Positions 16,633 through 27,119 are shown, counted from the first letter of the stretch. The stretch is DNA of 55,175 nt from Planctomycetaceae bacterium (GCA_012719125.1 JAAYAY010000242.1:1-55175), one strand, 5' to 3'. Program-made: numbers and translations. The notes: generated by a model not told the origin, from the sequence alone.

Positions 16633-17457
16633 GTGAGGTCCTCGCGAGTATCTGCTGGAACCGCGTTTCTGATGGCCGCCCTGCTCTGCGCAGTGGCCGG
16701 GGCCGACGACCTCGGCCTCACGCGGCAGCACGATCCTTGGGGACGCTATGACCCCGGCGCCTGGATCCTGGTTCGCGTCAGGATCCAGGCATTCAGCGAC
16801 GCCGGCACCCAGGAGAGCGTGACGGAAACCAAGACGACTCTGACTGAGGTTGGAGAGGAAGGCGTCACCCTCAAAATGGAGGTTGGAGCCAAGATCGGCG
16901 ACAAGGAAATCGAAACGGCTCCACAAACCGTCAACAAGCGATTCCACGGCGAGATGAACGCCGACACGCCGCAAATCACCGATCTGGGTGAAGGCCAAGT
17001 GGTCATCGAAAACCGGCAGATTCGCTGCCGAATCCGCAAGCTTGAATTCCCCCGTTCCGTCGGTCGGAAGGTCGTGACGGTCTATTACTCCGACTCGGTG
17101 GAGCCCTACATTCTCCGCCAAGAGACGGCCCTCTACGCCGAAAACGGCGAAACCCCGACCAGCGAGACCACCATGGAGGTTGTCTCCCTGGAGGCCCCCT
17201 GCCGGATCTGGCGAAACTTTCGCGCCGCCTCCCGGGTCAAGTCGGTCCGTAAAGATGCCTCCGGGACCACTACTACTTGGACCTGGATGTCGTCGCTCGT
17301 ACCCGGCGGAGTGATCTGCTATACCTCGCAACAGGTAGACAACGAGGGCCGGCTGGTTTCCTACCGGGAACTTCAACTGCTAGAGTACGGGCTCCAGCAA
17401 TCGTCGTCGGGCCGTAGCGGCCTGTTCTGGCGGATGCGATCTCGCCGCGGCAGGTAG
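16633..17457 (+). CDS. Secreted hypothetical protein
   Basis: About 274 residues from a GTG at 16633, with GAGGAG 10 bases upstream; a TTG at 16615 also opens the frame. A signal peptide (AGTAFLMAALLCAVAGA) is followed by a strand-rich mature protein with no recognised domain. WGRYDPGAWILVRVRIQAF, TETKTTLTEVGEEGVTLKME and a long run of alternating polar/hydrophobic residues suggest a beta-sandwich. A VVSLEAPC segment and a Trp-rich TTTTWTWMSSLVPGG stretch lie in the second half. Composition and start signals support a real gene. It ends 180 bases before the acyltransferase; its role is unknown. Confidence 0.65.
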   Translation: MRSSRVSAGTAFLMAALLCAVAGADDLGLTRQHDPWGRYDPGAWILVRVRIQAFSDAGTQESVTETKTTLTEVGEEGVTLKMEVGAKIGDKEIETAPQTVNKRFHGEMNADTPQITDLGEGQVVIENRQIRCRIRKLEFPRSVGRKVVTVYYSDSVEPYILRQETALYAENGETPTSETTMEVVSLEAPCRIWRNFRAASRVKSVRKDASGTTTTWTWMSSLVPGGVICYTSQQVDNEGRLVSYRELQLLEYGLQQSSSGRSGLFWRMRSRRGR

Positions 17458-17512
17458 CCCGAAACCGCTCTTCCCCCAATCGGCCGATCCTGCGAGAATG
17501 CCGCCCCCACAT

Positions 17513-17582
17513 GTAGGTTGGCTCTCCTGAGCCGACCACAAGAACTGCCGGAAAACTCGGCTCCGGAAGGCCGGGTTGCGGA
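17513..17582 (-). repeat. Palindromic mobile-like repeat, copy 1
   Basis: The arms GGCTCTCCTGAGCC and the CTCGGCTCCGG block surround the core CAAGAACTGCCGGAAA. The reverse complement of this block matches the repeat at 33082-33152, sharing the asymmetric core TTTCCGGCAGTTCTTG. It lies just before the acyltransferase gene. Confidence 0.65.
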
Positions 17583-17637
17583 AGAGTGCATTTCGACACC
17601 TCGCGCTCTGCGCCAATACTCACGGAAGGATTGACTG

Positions 17638-18564
17638 GTGCGTCGGAGACTGCTGCTCGACTACCTCACCTACGCTGTTGTGCGGCTGTTCATCTGCATC
17701 GTCCAAGCGATTCGCCTGGAAACGGGTGTCGCCGTTGCCGGCCTGTTCGCTTGGCTGGCGTGCGACGTGCTTCGCCTTCGCGGGGAGGTCGTCGACGAGA
17801 ATCTGCGCCATGCATTTCCCCACCTTGACGAAAGACGACGCCGGCAGATGACGCGGGAAATGTGGCGCCACCTGGTCCTCCTGCTCATGGAAGTGGCGCA
17901 CGTTCCGCGGAAGGTCCACTGTACGAATTGGCGGAAGTTCGTCCGCCTGCGCAACGTGGAACCGCTTATGCAGGCGTTTCTTAAGAACCGCCCCGTTGTG
18001 GTGGTGACCGGCCATTTCGGCAACTTCGAAGTGGGCGGCTACATGCTTGGCCTGCTCGGATTCCCCACGCATACCGTAGCCAGGACCCTCGACAATCCGT
18101 ACCTGAACGATTTCCTCGAACGATTTCGCGGGGCCACGGGACAACACATCATTCCAAAGGTCGGCGGATTCGAACAGATCCTGGAGGTGCTGAACGGCGG
18201 GGGAACAATGGCCTTCCTGGCCGATCAGGCCGCCGGTCCCAAAGGATGCTGGATCGACTTCTTCGGTCGCCCGGCCTCCACCTACAAAGCCATCGCCCTG
18301 CTGGCCCTGGAACACGACGCTCCCATCGCCGTGTGCTATGCAAGGCGTCTCGAGCGGCCCATGCACTTCGAAATGGTCGTCTCCGACCTCATCGACCCCC
18401 GCGATACGGACGGGCAGGTGGGCACGGTCAAAGAACTGACGCAGTGGTACACCCACAAGCTCGAAGAAGCGATCCGCGAAACGCCCGAGCAGTACTGGTG
18501 GGTCCATCGCCGCTGGAAAGACACGCGGAAGAAGAAGCCGGCCGCCCACAAAGCCGCCGCCTGA
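17638..18564 (+). CDS. Lipid A biosynthesis lauroyl acyltransferase-like protein (LpxL/HtrB family)
   Basis: A 308-residue inner-membrane-associated acyltransferase. The N-terminal hydrophobic anchor (YAVVRLFICIVQAIR) is followed by the family's His-x4-acidic catalytic motif: His126 and Glu131 in GHFGNFE. A second family box follows at FLADQAAGPKGCWIDFFGRPAS. These enzymes add secondary acyl chains to lipid A, or act on related lipids in bacteria lacking classical LPS. The start is GTG at 17638. The tail is Lys/Ala-rich. The length is normal. It stands alone between hypothetical genes and converges on the antitoxin-domain gene. Confidence 0.85.
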   Translation: MRRRLLLDYLTYAVVRLFICIVQAIRLETGVAVAGLFAWLACDVLRLRGEVVDENLRHAFPHLDERRRRQMTREMWRHLVLLLMEVAHVPRKVHCTNWRKFVRLRNVEPLMQAFLKNRPVVVVTGHFGNFEVGGYMLGLLGFPTHTVARTLDNPYLNDFLERFRGATGQHIIPKVGGFEQILEVLNGGGTMAFLADQAAGPKGCWIDFFGRPASTYKAIALLALEHDAPIAVCYARRLERPMHFEMVVSDLIDPRDTDGQVGTVKELTQWYTHKLEEAIRETPEQYWWVHRRWKDTRKKKPAAHKAAA

Positions 18565-18611
18565 GGGGAGATTGGCTCCGTGCGGGAACGCACGCTCACC
18601 AGTCCTGCAGC

Positions 18612-18812
18612 TTAACCCGGTATGCCGGAGCGCAGCCGGTAGACTATCTCCCAAAGCCGATCGATCTCGCCCCGTTCGATGACTTCAAGCGGCTTGGACC
18701 CGCCGAATGCCTCATTGGGCGTCACAAACCAGTCGCCCAGGGAATCGGGCTCGACGACTTCACTCAAGGCGCGAAACAGTTCCTGGACCCCCGGCAATTC
18801 TCGATCGCTCAT
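18612..18812 (-). CDS. MbcA/ParS/Xre antitoxin-like small protein (DUF2384-type)
   Basis: 66 residues from the ATG at 18810-18812; an in-frame TTG at 18857 would extend it by 15. The sequence fits the C-terminal toxin-binding domain of Xre/MbcA/ParS antitoxins: helical LFRALSEVVEPDSLGDW, then the hallmark TPNEAFGGSKPLEVIERGE, then a helical YRLRSGIPG end. In known systems this domain binds a RES-type NAD-depleting toxin and is preceded by a longer DNA-binding N-terminus. No RES toxin gene adjoins it here. The gene follows the sulfatase on the same strand by about 55 bases. It could be an orphan antitoxin, a relic, or a repurposed regulator. Confidence 0.6.
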   Translation of the reverse strand: MSDRELPGVQELFRALSEVVEPDSLGDWFVTPNEAFGGSKPLEVIERGEIDRLWEIVYRLRSGIPG

Positions 18813-18866
18813 GTCAATCCCCACCGCCTTAAATTCGATTGCCGCCGCACCCGGCAAGCACGCCCG

Positions 18867-20360
<1,494 letters not shown>

Positions 20361-20483
20361 CTTTCTGTCCTCAATCCATCTGTCCAACCTCGTGGGTCGT
20401 GACAAGCTGCCATACCGAGAAATGCCACCCTACTTCCAGCGATTGGCCATGTCAACCAATCAGGATCTGACGGTCCGCCTGAC

Positions 20484-21170
20484 TCAGAAGAGCGCTGCCA
20501 CCGGCGCGATGCACTCGGGTCCTTCATTCGACGGACGGTTCACATAGGAACTCACCGCATGGACCTTCATCTGCCCGGCGTCGAACGGTGCGAGCAGCCG
20601 TTTGAGCGGTTCCGGATCGGCTTGTTCCGGATCGAGCCACTCGCCGTAGGCTTCGCTGGGCAGAATGACGGGCATGCGGTCGTGGATGGCCTCCATCAGT
20701 TCGTTGGGAACCGTAGTGAGGATGGCACACGACTCGACCTCGCTCCCGTCCGGTCCTGTCCACGATTCCCAAAGCCCGGCCATGGCGAAAGGCTGTTCAC
20801 CGGCCATCTGGATGAAGTACGGCTGCTTCGACTTGCCACGACGCTGCCACTCGAAGAACCCGTCCGCCGGCACCAGGCACCGCCGCCGGCGAAAAGCCGC
20901 CCGAAAGGCCGGCTTGTCACCCACCGTCTCACTGCGGGCATTGATCATCCGGCTGCCGATGGCCGGATCCTTCGCCCAACTCGGAATCAGACCCCAACGG
21001 ACCATCGCCAACTCCCGCTGGGGGGGCAGACTGCCCGCCCGCTCTCGCACCACCGCGATCGGTTGGCTCGGGGCCACGTTGAATCGCGGAACGAGGGTAA
21101 TGTCGGCAATGGCGGCAAACTGCTCCGCCAGAACGCTCGCAGATGCCCGCAAAGTGAACCGTCCACACAT
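20484..21170 (-). CDS. SOS-response-associated peptidase (SRAP/YedK/HMCES family)
   Basis: A 228-residue protein that starts with Met-Cys: MCGRFTL places the catalytic Cys2 exactly after the start, and removal of Met exposes the thiol. Known members form a thiazolidine link to abasic sites in single-stranded DNA and shield them. Other conserved positions are present: Asn78 in INARSET, Glu107 in PADGFFEWQ, and His163 in IHDRMPVIL. The first in-frame ATG of the longer frame (21212) is rejected because the Cys must be residue 2. The gene is divergent from the metallophosphoesterase across a 230-bp gap. Function is well supported. Confidence 0.93.
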   Translation of the reverse strand: MCGRFTLRASASVLAEQFAAIADITLVPRFNVAPSQPIAVVRERAGSLPPQRELAMVRWGLIPSWAKDPAIGSRMINARSETVGDKPAFRAAFRRRRCLVPADGFFEWQRRGKSKQPYFIQMAGEQPFAMAGLWESWTGPDGSEVESCAILTTVPNELMEAIHDRMPVILPSEAYGEWLDPEQADPEPLKRLLAPFDAGQMKVHAVSSYVNRPSNEGPECIAPVAALF

Positions 21171-21400
21171 GACTATCCCAGATGGGGCCCCAAGCCTGAC
21201 AACTTTCCCCATTCTAACTGAACCTCATGTCCCTCACCATCAATGGCCGATACACAAAAGGGGCAAAGAGTATATGGACGCTTGCAGTTCCGACGCAGGG
21301 CCCGTTTGGCGGTTCCTTTCCGGCAGTACCCTTTCAGGTCTCAGTTCGCGAACCGTGCAAGTTTCGACAGGAGTCATCGTGTGCGCGGAAGGATCCGCCG

Positions 21401-22903
21401 ATGCTCGTCATCGTCAGCGATCTACATCTGACCGACGGAACGTGTGGCCCCACGACATCGCCGGGTGCATTTCAGATCTTCGCGGAGAGACTGCGCGAAC
21501 TGACCGAGGCCGCTTCGTGGCGATCCAACGGGCGCTATCAACCGGTCTCCCACGTCGACGTGCTACTGCTGGGCGACGTGCTCGATCCAATCCGCTCGGC
21601 CCAATGGCTGGCGCGTCCCACGATCCGCCCCTGGCAGAATCCTCACGATGCCGAATTTGTTGACCTCGTCTCGAAAATCACGGCCGACATCCTCGTCCAC
21701 AATGAATCGGGCCTGACGATCCTCCGCGATCTGAACAGCGAGCACGGCCTGACGATTCCAACGGCCCTCCGCTCGGGCGGTATCAACTGCGAGGGGCAAC
21801 GCCAGCCCGTGGCCGTCCGGTTGCACTACATGGTCGGCAATCACGACTGGTTCTATCATCTTCCCGGTACGAAATACTCGGCCCTCCGCAAGAGAATCGT
21901 CGAGCGAATGGGGTTGGCAAACGACGCCAACGAACCCTTCCCCCACGACGCCGGTGAATCCGACTCGTTGCTCTCGGTAATGCGCCGCCACAAGGTGACC
22001 GCCCGGCACGGCGACCAGTTCGATCCCCTCAACTTCGGAGGCGATCGCGACCTGAGCAGCCTCGGCGACTGCATCGTCATCGATCTGCTCAACCGCTTCG
22101 CCGTGGAAGTCGGGCGCGAACTGAGCGAAGATCTCTCGGCGGCCACGATCCTGGGCCTCCGCGAGATCGACAACGTGCGCCCGCTGCTCTTGGTCCCCGT
22201 CTGGATCGACGGCCTGTTGGAGCGGACCTGCGACTTTCCCTCTCTGCGGAAACGGGTCAAGTCGGTCTGGGACCACCTGGTGGAGGAGTTCCTGGAAATC
22301 GACTTCGTCCGTAGGTACGACACGCGGAATCCCTTCGATCTGGTCGACGGTCTGCAGAACGCCCTGCGTTTCAGCAAGCGGTTGTCGATCGGGTGGGCCA
22401 GCTCCATCGCGACCTGGCTCAACCGCATCCGGGGAGTGGAAAGCCCCTCCTACTTCCAGCATGCCCTGGCCGAACAGGATTTTCGCAGCCGGCGTTCCAG
22501 GTACATCGTCTACGGCCATACCCACGTGGCAGAAAGTCTGCCCCTCGATGCCAGCTACGCCTCGGGTTGCGTCCTCAATCAGGAGTACTTCAACTCGGGT
22601 ACCTGGCGGCGCGTATACCGGCAGACCTGCCTGGCCCCCGATCAACATGAGTTCATCCCGCGGAACGTGATGAGCTACACGGTCCTCTTCCACGGCGACG
22701 AACGGAAAGGACGCCCCTACGAGACCTGGACCGGATCGCTGGGTTGCCGTCCGGCGGATCTCTCCGTCCACCGCATCGATCCGGGCACGGTGCAGCATGC
22801 CCCGCATCAACCGGTTGCCGCGCCAAAGCTTCACCGCCACGCGCCGCACTTCACCGGTCCGTCAGTCGATTCGTTCGGCGTACAATTGGAACAGCTCGAC
22901 TGA
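21401..22903 (+). CDS. Calcineurin-like metallophosphoesterase
   Basis: A 500-residue protein with the ATG at 21401 behind a GGAAGGA site. Binuclear metal motifs are visible: Asp7 and His9 in VSDLHLTDG, GDVLD, GNHDW, a His in RHGDQFD, and the closing YGHTH. The metallophosphoesterase core is spread over about 430 residues, longer than the minimal domain; insertions include an acidic helical block between GNHDW and YGHTH. No signal peptide is seen, so it should be cytoplasmic. Substrate and role (nucleotide, nucleic acid or protein phosphate) cannot be read. It is divergent from the SRAP gene and converges on the methyltransferase relic with a 2-base gap. The C-terminal Pro/His-rich tail may be disordered. 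Confidence 0.88.
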   Translation: MLVIVSDLHLTDGTCGPTTSPGAFQIFAERLRELTEAASWRSNGRYQPVSHVDVLLLGDVLDPIRSAQWLARPTIRPWQNPHDAEFVDLVSKITADILVHNESGLTILRDLNSEHGLTIPTALRSGGINCEGQRQPVAVRLHYMVGNHDWFYHLPGTKYSALRKRIVERMGLANDANEPFPHDAGESDSLLSVMRRHKVTARHGDQFDPLNFGGDRDLSSLGDCIVIDLLNRFAVEVGRELSEDLSAATILGLREIDNVRPLLLVPVWIDGLLERTCDFPSLRKRVKSVWDHLVEEFLEIDFVRRYDTRNPFDLVDGLQNALRFSKRLSIGWASSIATWLNRIRGVESPSYFQHALAEQDFRSRRSRYIVYGHTHVAESLPLDASYASGCVLNQEYFNSGTWRRVYRQTCLAPDQHEFIPRNVMSYTVLFHGDERKGRPYETWTGSLGCRPADLSVHRIDPGTVQHAPHQPVAAPKLHRHAPHFTGPSVDSFGVQLEQLD

Positions 22904-22905
22904 GT

Positions 22906-23189
22906 TCACTTCTGGACCACGAAGTAGCAGTTGAAGATGTCGTGCTCGAGCCGTTGCACGTTCACCTTGGTGAAACCGGCCTCGGCCAGCATCTTTTGGG
23001 CACGTTCCACCCCCCAGCACGTTCCCAATCCATCTCCATCATGTGATCGAACAGGCCCGTGCGATGTCCGATCGAAATCATCATCGTCAGGCCGGCCGAA
23101 TTGATCGCGGCAATCAGTCTGTCGGCGAACTGCTCGCGTTTTTCGGCGTATCGTGGATCGGTAGCTATCGTCGTATTCGTGGTTACCAT
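22906..23189 (-). pseudogene. Methyltransferase relic with internal deletion
   Basis: The first part, from the ATG at 23187-23189 behind AAGGAG, reads as the N-terminus of a class I SAM-methyltransferase with a winged-helix-like entry (MVTTNTTIATDPRYAEKR, then LTMMISIGHRTGLFDHM). The frame then shifts, and the last 36 residues read as the C-terminus of the same family: GTCWGVERAQKMLAEAGFTK, then a LEHDIFNCYFVVQK end. The SAM-binding core of roughly 250 residues is missing. The junction lies near 23040, in ATGGAGATGGATTGGGAAC. An internal out-of-frame deletion explains both parts. Sequence quality, or misassembly at a repeat, is the main alternative. Confidence 0.7.
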
Positions 23190-23222
23190 GCTTCTCTCCT
23201 TGTCTGGCAACATGTTCTTCTA

Positions 23223-23248
23223 ACCGGTCGATCCTCACATCGACCGGT
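23223..23248. promoter_or_regulatory. 10-bp-arm palindrome upstream of the methyltransferase relic
   Basis: ACCGGTCGAT and ATCGACCGGT are perfect arms separated by six bases (CCTCAC), 34 bases upstream of the relic's start codon. It could be an operator or a 5' hairpin. The flank 23249-23428 up to the AraC stop has nothing else visible. Confidence 0.45.
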
Positions 23249-23428
23249 CAGAATTCTAAAGCCATCCTGGAAGGAGTGAAGCGTTCCCCCCTCTGCAGCG
23301 ACCGCGCCACACTGCCGTGTACGGTTCCTCAAAAACGCGCGATGCAGATCCCCCGGCCTCAACCGCGATTCTCGCCGACACGAAGGCCCCCCCACACCGT
23401 CATGCCGTCAGAAACAGACAGCCCAAAG

Positions 23429-24310
23429 CTACCAATGCACCCGCGGCGTAATATCGACCGGAAGCGGGTTGACCGGAGGCGGCAGCCCTTGCTTGAGACC
23501 CAATCGAACCTCGCTCGGCGACTTGCCGAACCACTGGGAAAAACTCCGGGAAAAGTACAGCGGATCGTCGAACCCGCAGCGGCGGGCGATCTGCTTGATC
23601 GGCAGATTCGTGCGAACCACGAGGGTCAAAGACAACTGCAATCGCAGCAGCCGCAGCGTCTGCATGGGCGAATGCCCGAACGTCTGTTGAAAAAGCCGGC
23701 AGAGGTGCTTCTCCGAACAACCGGCAGCGATCGCCAGGTCGCCGAGCCGTACATTGAGTTGCGGCGTTTCGTCGATCACCTCCCGCATCCACTTCACCGC
23801 CTTGTTGACGGGTTCCGGGCGGTTTCGCTCGAACTGGCCCGATTCCGTGATCTGTTCCTGAATGAACAGGCTGATCAGGGTCTCGACCGCCCGGCAATCT
23901 TCTGCATGGGGCGGTTCCGCCGGCCATTCGGGGTGCAGGAAGATCCGATCCATCACGTGACGAAACAAGGCCGCAATCACCGGCACGGGCTTGGAACGAA
24001 CCACCGGCCAGGCCTCGGGATCCGGCCAGTCGGCCGGAAGCTCCGCAATGTCGAAGTGGAAGTAGGCGTGACGAGTCCGCGAAGTCTCGTCCCACTGGTA
24101 GGCCTCGTGAAAACCGGGCCGTGCCAGGATCGCGCTACCCGGCGGGGCAGCGTATTGCCGTCCATTGGCCAGATAACGAACCTGCCCCTCGAGGATCAAA
24201 ACAAACTCCCAATCCGTCAGCACCCGCGGCCCCAGGGCCTCGCCCGGACCGTACGACACCAGTCCGCCGTACATGTAGGCGAGCCGCATTCGATCGGTGA
24301 CGGCGGACAT
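23429..24310 (-). CDS. AraC-family transcriptional regulator
   Basis: A 293-residue protein. The N-terminal half is a cupin-like sugar-sensing fold (GGLVSYGPGEALGPRVL, then LEGQVRYLANGRQYAAPPGS, then PGFHEAYQW). The last about 100 residues are a double helix-turn-helix DNA-binding domain with the canonical second-HTH consensus IARRCGFDDPLYFSRSFSQW. AraC regulators of this layout usually activate sugar-utilisation genes on binding an inducer. The ATG at 24308-24310 is chosen because longer forms reach into the divergent gene's upstream region. It is divergent from the UroD-like/MFS operon, 155 bases away, the classic position of a pathway-specific regulator. Confidence 0.9.
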   Translation of the reverse strand: MSAVTDRMRLAYMYGGLVSYGPGEALGPRVLTDWEFVLILEGQVRYLANGRQYAAPPGSAILARPGFHEAYQWDETSRTRHAYFHFDIAELPADWPDPEAWPVVRSKPVPVIAALFRHVMDRIFLHPEWPAEPPHAEDCRAVETLISLFIQEQITESGQFERNRPEPVNKAVKWMREVIDETPQLNVRLGDLAIAAGCSEKHLCRLFQQTFGHSPMQTLRLLRLQLSLTLVVRTNLPIKQIARRCGFDDPLYFSRSFSQWFGKSPSEVRLGLKQGLPPPVNPLPVDITPRVHW

Positions 24311-24465
24311 GCGAAGTTCCTTTATGCAGGTCGTTCCAGAATATCGTAATTCTAACGCCAGCGAGCCATCCATGCGAATTTTGTCCATGTGGTTGAGACG
24401 TCGGTCCATTTCGGGGGGCGTCCGGGACCGCTAGAATCGGGCATGCCCTGTTGAAGGAGCGAGTG
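24311..24465. promoter_or_regulatory. Divergent intergenic region between araC-type regulator and transport operon
   Basis: The 155-bp gap must contain both promoters. An AT-rich block (ATATCGTAATTC at about 24341-24352) is the best candidate for the regulator's promoter. AAGGAG lies before the start at 24466. I see no clean operator repeat. Confidence 0.4.
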
Positions 24466-25725
24466 ATGAACGGGAAAGAACGTCTTCAGGCCACGCTCCG
24501 CCACCGGCAGCCCGACCGGGTCTGCGTGGATATCGGCGGAACCTGGGTGACCGGGATGCACGTGTCGGTGGTCGACAAGCTGCGTAAGGCCGTGCTGGGC
24601 GACCAGGAATATCGCGTCAGGGTCGTCGAACCCTACCAGATGCTCGGCGAGATCGACGACGAATTGCGAGCGGCCCTGGGGATCGACGTGATCGGTCGCG
24701 GCGGCCGCAAGAGCCTGTTCGGCACCGACGAGCGCGACTGGAAGCCGTTCACCCTGTTCGACGGCATCGAAGTGCTCGTGCCGCACAACCTCAACACGAC
24801 GGTCGACGAAGCGACCGGCGACCTGCTGGCCTACCCGGAAGGCGACACTTCCGTCCCGCCTTCCGTCCGCATGCCCAAAGGTGGCTACTTCTTCGACGCC
24901 ATCGTCCGCCAGGAACCGATCGACGAGGCGAAACTCAACCCGGACGACAATTGTGAAGAGTTTGGCCTCTTGAGCGACGAAGACGTGGCGCACTTCAGGA
25001 AAGCCCGCCAGTGGTTCGCGGCGAGAGCGGAATATGGTGCGGTTGCGGTCATCCCCGGCACGGCCTTTGGCGATATCGCCCTGGTGCCGGCGCCCTTTCT
25101 CAAGCATCCCAAGGGAATCCGCGATATCCAGGAGTGGTACATCTCGACGGCCATGCGGCCCGATTACGTGAAGGCCGTCTTCGAGAAGCAGTGCGAGTTC
25201 GGCCTGAAGAATATCGAGACGCTGATCGAGATCCTCGGCGACGCCGTCCAGGTCGTGGTCATTACCGGCACCGATTTCGGCACGCAACGCGGCCTGTTCT
25301 GCTCGCTCGACTCCTACCGCGACCTGTTCAAACCCTACCACATGCGGATCAATCGGCTGATCCACGAGAAGACGAACTGGAAGACGTTCATCCACACCTG
25401 CGGCAGCGTGTGGGATCTGCTCCCTGACCTGATCGAGGCCGGTTTCGATATTCTCAACCCCGTGCAGTGTTCCGCGGCCAAGATGGATCCTCGCTCCCTC
25501 AAGCGTGAGTTCGGCAAGGACCTCGTGTTCTGGGGGGGCGGGGTCGACACGCAGAAGACGCTCCCCTTCGGCACTCCCGACGAGGTCTATCGGGAGGTTC
25601 GCGAGCGGATCGAGATCTTCAACGACGGCGGCGGGTTCGTGTTCAACACGATTCACAACACCCTGGGCAACACGCCGCTGGCGAACGCTCAAGCCATGTT
25701 CCGAGCCATCCGAGACAGCCAATGA
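24466..25725 (+). CDS. Uroporphyrinogen decarboxylase-family protein (MtaA/UroD-like)
   Basis: 419 residues from the ATG at 24466 with AAGGAG. It is a TIM-barrel protein of the UroD superfamily: NGKERLQATLRHRQPDRVCV at the N-terminus (true UroD has RQAGRY, which is absent) and HTCGSVWDLLPDLIEAGFD, then a VQCS Cys. His-x-Cys plus this later Cys resembles the zinc site of MtaA/MtbA-type methyltransferases and not a haem-pathway active site. Members in planctomycetes and relatives often sit in sugar-type clusters with no known reaction. Here it directly precedes a sugar porter with ATGA overlap, and an AraC gene is divergent. A role in handling the imported compound is inference. Confidence 0.85.
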   Translation: MNGKERLQATLRHRQPDRVCVDIGGTWVTGMHVSVVDKLRKAVLGDQEYRVRVVEPYQMLGEIDDELRAALGIDVIGRGGRKSLFGTDERDWKPFTLFDGIEVLVPHNLNTTVDEATGDLLAYPEGDTSVPPSVRMPKGGYFFDAIVRQEPIDEAKLNPDDNCEEFGLLSDEDVAHFRKARQWFAARAEYGAVAVIPGTAFGDIALVPAPFLKHPKGIRDIQEWYISTAMRPDYVKAVFEKQCEFGLKNIETLIEILGDAVQVVVITGTDFGTQRGLFCSLDSYRDLFKPYHMRINRLIHEKTNWKTFIHTCGSVWDLLPDLIEAGFDILNPVQCSAAKMDPRSLKREFGKDLVFWGGGVDTQKTLPFGTPDEVYREVRERIEIFNDGGGFVFNTIHNTLGNTPLANAQAMFRAIRDSQ

Positions 25726-27119
25726 ACCAGCGGCAAGGCAGCATCGCCTATGTTTCCCGCGTGTGCCTGGTGGCGACGCTGGGCGGACTGTTGTTCGGCT
25801 ACGATACGGCGGTGATCGCCGGGGCCATCGGCTACATGAAGAGTCACTTCGCCATGGATGCCGCAACCGAAGGTTGGGCAACCTCGTGTGCCCTGGCCGG
25901 TTGTATTCTGGGCGTGGCCGTGGCCGGCTGGATCAGCGATCGGTTCGGCAGACGCAACACGCTGATTCTGTCAGCCGTCTTGTTCCTCGTGTCGGCGATC
26001 GGCACGGCAATCCCGCGGACGCTCACCGAGTTCATCATCTTCCGCATCGTCGGCGGCGTCGGAGTGGGGGCGGCTTCGATGACCAGCCCCATGTATATCG
26101 CCGAGATCAGCCCGGCCCGATTTCGCGGCCGCCTGGTGAGCGTGAATCAACTGGCGATCGTGACCGGGATGCTCGTGGTCTATTTCGTCAACTACTGGAT
26201 TGCGGGACTCGGCGACGAGGCTTGGAACGAAGTGGCGGGGTGGCGCTGGATGTTCGGTTCCGAGGCGGTTCCCGCGGTGGCTTTGCTGGTGCTCATGTTC
26301 ACCGTGCCTGAAAGCCCGCGGTTCCTGTGCCGGCAGGGCAAGTCGGACCAGGCCCGGGAGGTGTTGGTTCGGATCGGCGGCCTTCAGCACGCCGAACGGG
26401 AAATGGCAGAGATCGGGGAGGTGCTATCCCACGAATCTCCGTCGCTGGGGCAGTTGGTGGCGCCGGGAATGCGCGTTGCCCTGTGGATCGCCGTGGTCCT
26501 GGCGATTCTTCAACAGGTGACGGGCATCAATGTCTTCCTCTACTACGCGCCTGAGATCTTCAAGGGGATGGCAGGGGCCGAAGCTGACGCAGCGCTTTTG
26601 CAGACCATCGTCGTCGGTGCAGTGAACTTGACGTTCACAGTTATCGCCATTTGGACGGTCGACCAAATCGGCCGCAAGCCGCTGATGATTGTCGGTTCGA
26701 CGGGAATGGGCCTGTGCCTGACCGCCTTGGGCGCGGCGGCCTGCCTGGGCCGGGCCGACGTCTGGCTGCTGACGTTCGTTCTGGGCTACATCGCCTGCTT
26801 CGCCCTGTCGGTCGGGCCGGTGACCTGGGTGATCCTGTCGGAGATCTTCCCGACCAAGATCCGCGGCCGGGCCATGGCGATCGCCACCTTCTGTCTCTGG
26901 ACGGCCAATTTCGTCGTTTCCCAGACCTTCCCGATGATGGATGAAAACGAGTGGTTAATCGAGACATTCAACCACGGTTTCCCGTTCTTCATCTATGCCG
27001 CCTTCTGTGCGGTCCTGGCCGTCTTCATGATCGCCATGGTACCGGAAACGAAAGGAAAGACGCTGGAAGAGATCGAGAGAAGTTGGACCTCGCTGACGCC
27101 TCCAGTACTGAACCGCTGA
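25722..27119 (+). CDS. MFS sugar porter
   Basis: A 465-residue membrane protein with about 12 hydrophobic segments. Sugar-porter marks are visible: GGLLFGYDTAVIAGA in TM1, DRFGRRN between TM2 and TM3, PESPRFL at the end of the first half, QQVTGINVFLYYAPEIF in TM7, a VGPVTWVILSEIFPTKIRGRA loop (two short pieces), and PETKGKTLEEIE at the C-terminus. This family imports hexoses, pentoses or inositols by proton symport. The start ATG overlaps the UroD-like stop (ATGA), indicating translational coupling. It is followed immediately by a large inverted repeat at its stop codon. Confidence 0.93.
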   Translation: MNQRQGSIAYVSRVCLVATLGGLLFGYDTAVIAGAIGYMKSHFAMDAATEGWATSCALAGCILGVAVAGWISDRFGRRNTLILSAVLFLVSAIGTAIPRTLTEFIIFRIVGGVGVGAASMTSPMYIAEISPARFRGRLVSVNQLAIVTGMLVVYFVNYWIAGLGDEAWNEVAGWRWMFGSEAVPAVALLVLMFTVPESPRFLCRQGKSDQAREVLVRIGGLQHAEREMAEIGEVLSHESPSLGQLVAPGMRVALWIAVVLAILQQVTGINVFLYYAPEIFKGMAGAEADAALLQTIVVGAVNLTFTVIAIWTVDQIGRKPLMIVGSTGMGLCLTALGAAACLGRADVWLLTFVLGYIACFALSVGPVTWVILSEIFPTKIRGRAMAIATFCLWTANFVVSQTFPMMDENEWLIETFNHGFPFFIYAAFCAVLAVFMIAMVPETKGKTLEEIERSWTSLTPPVLNR

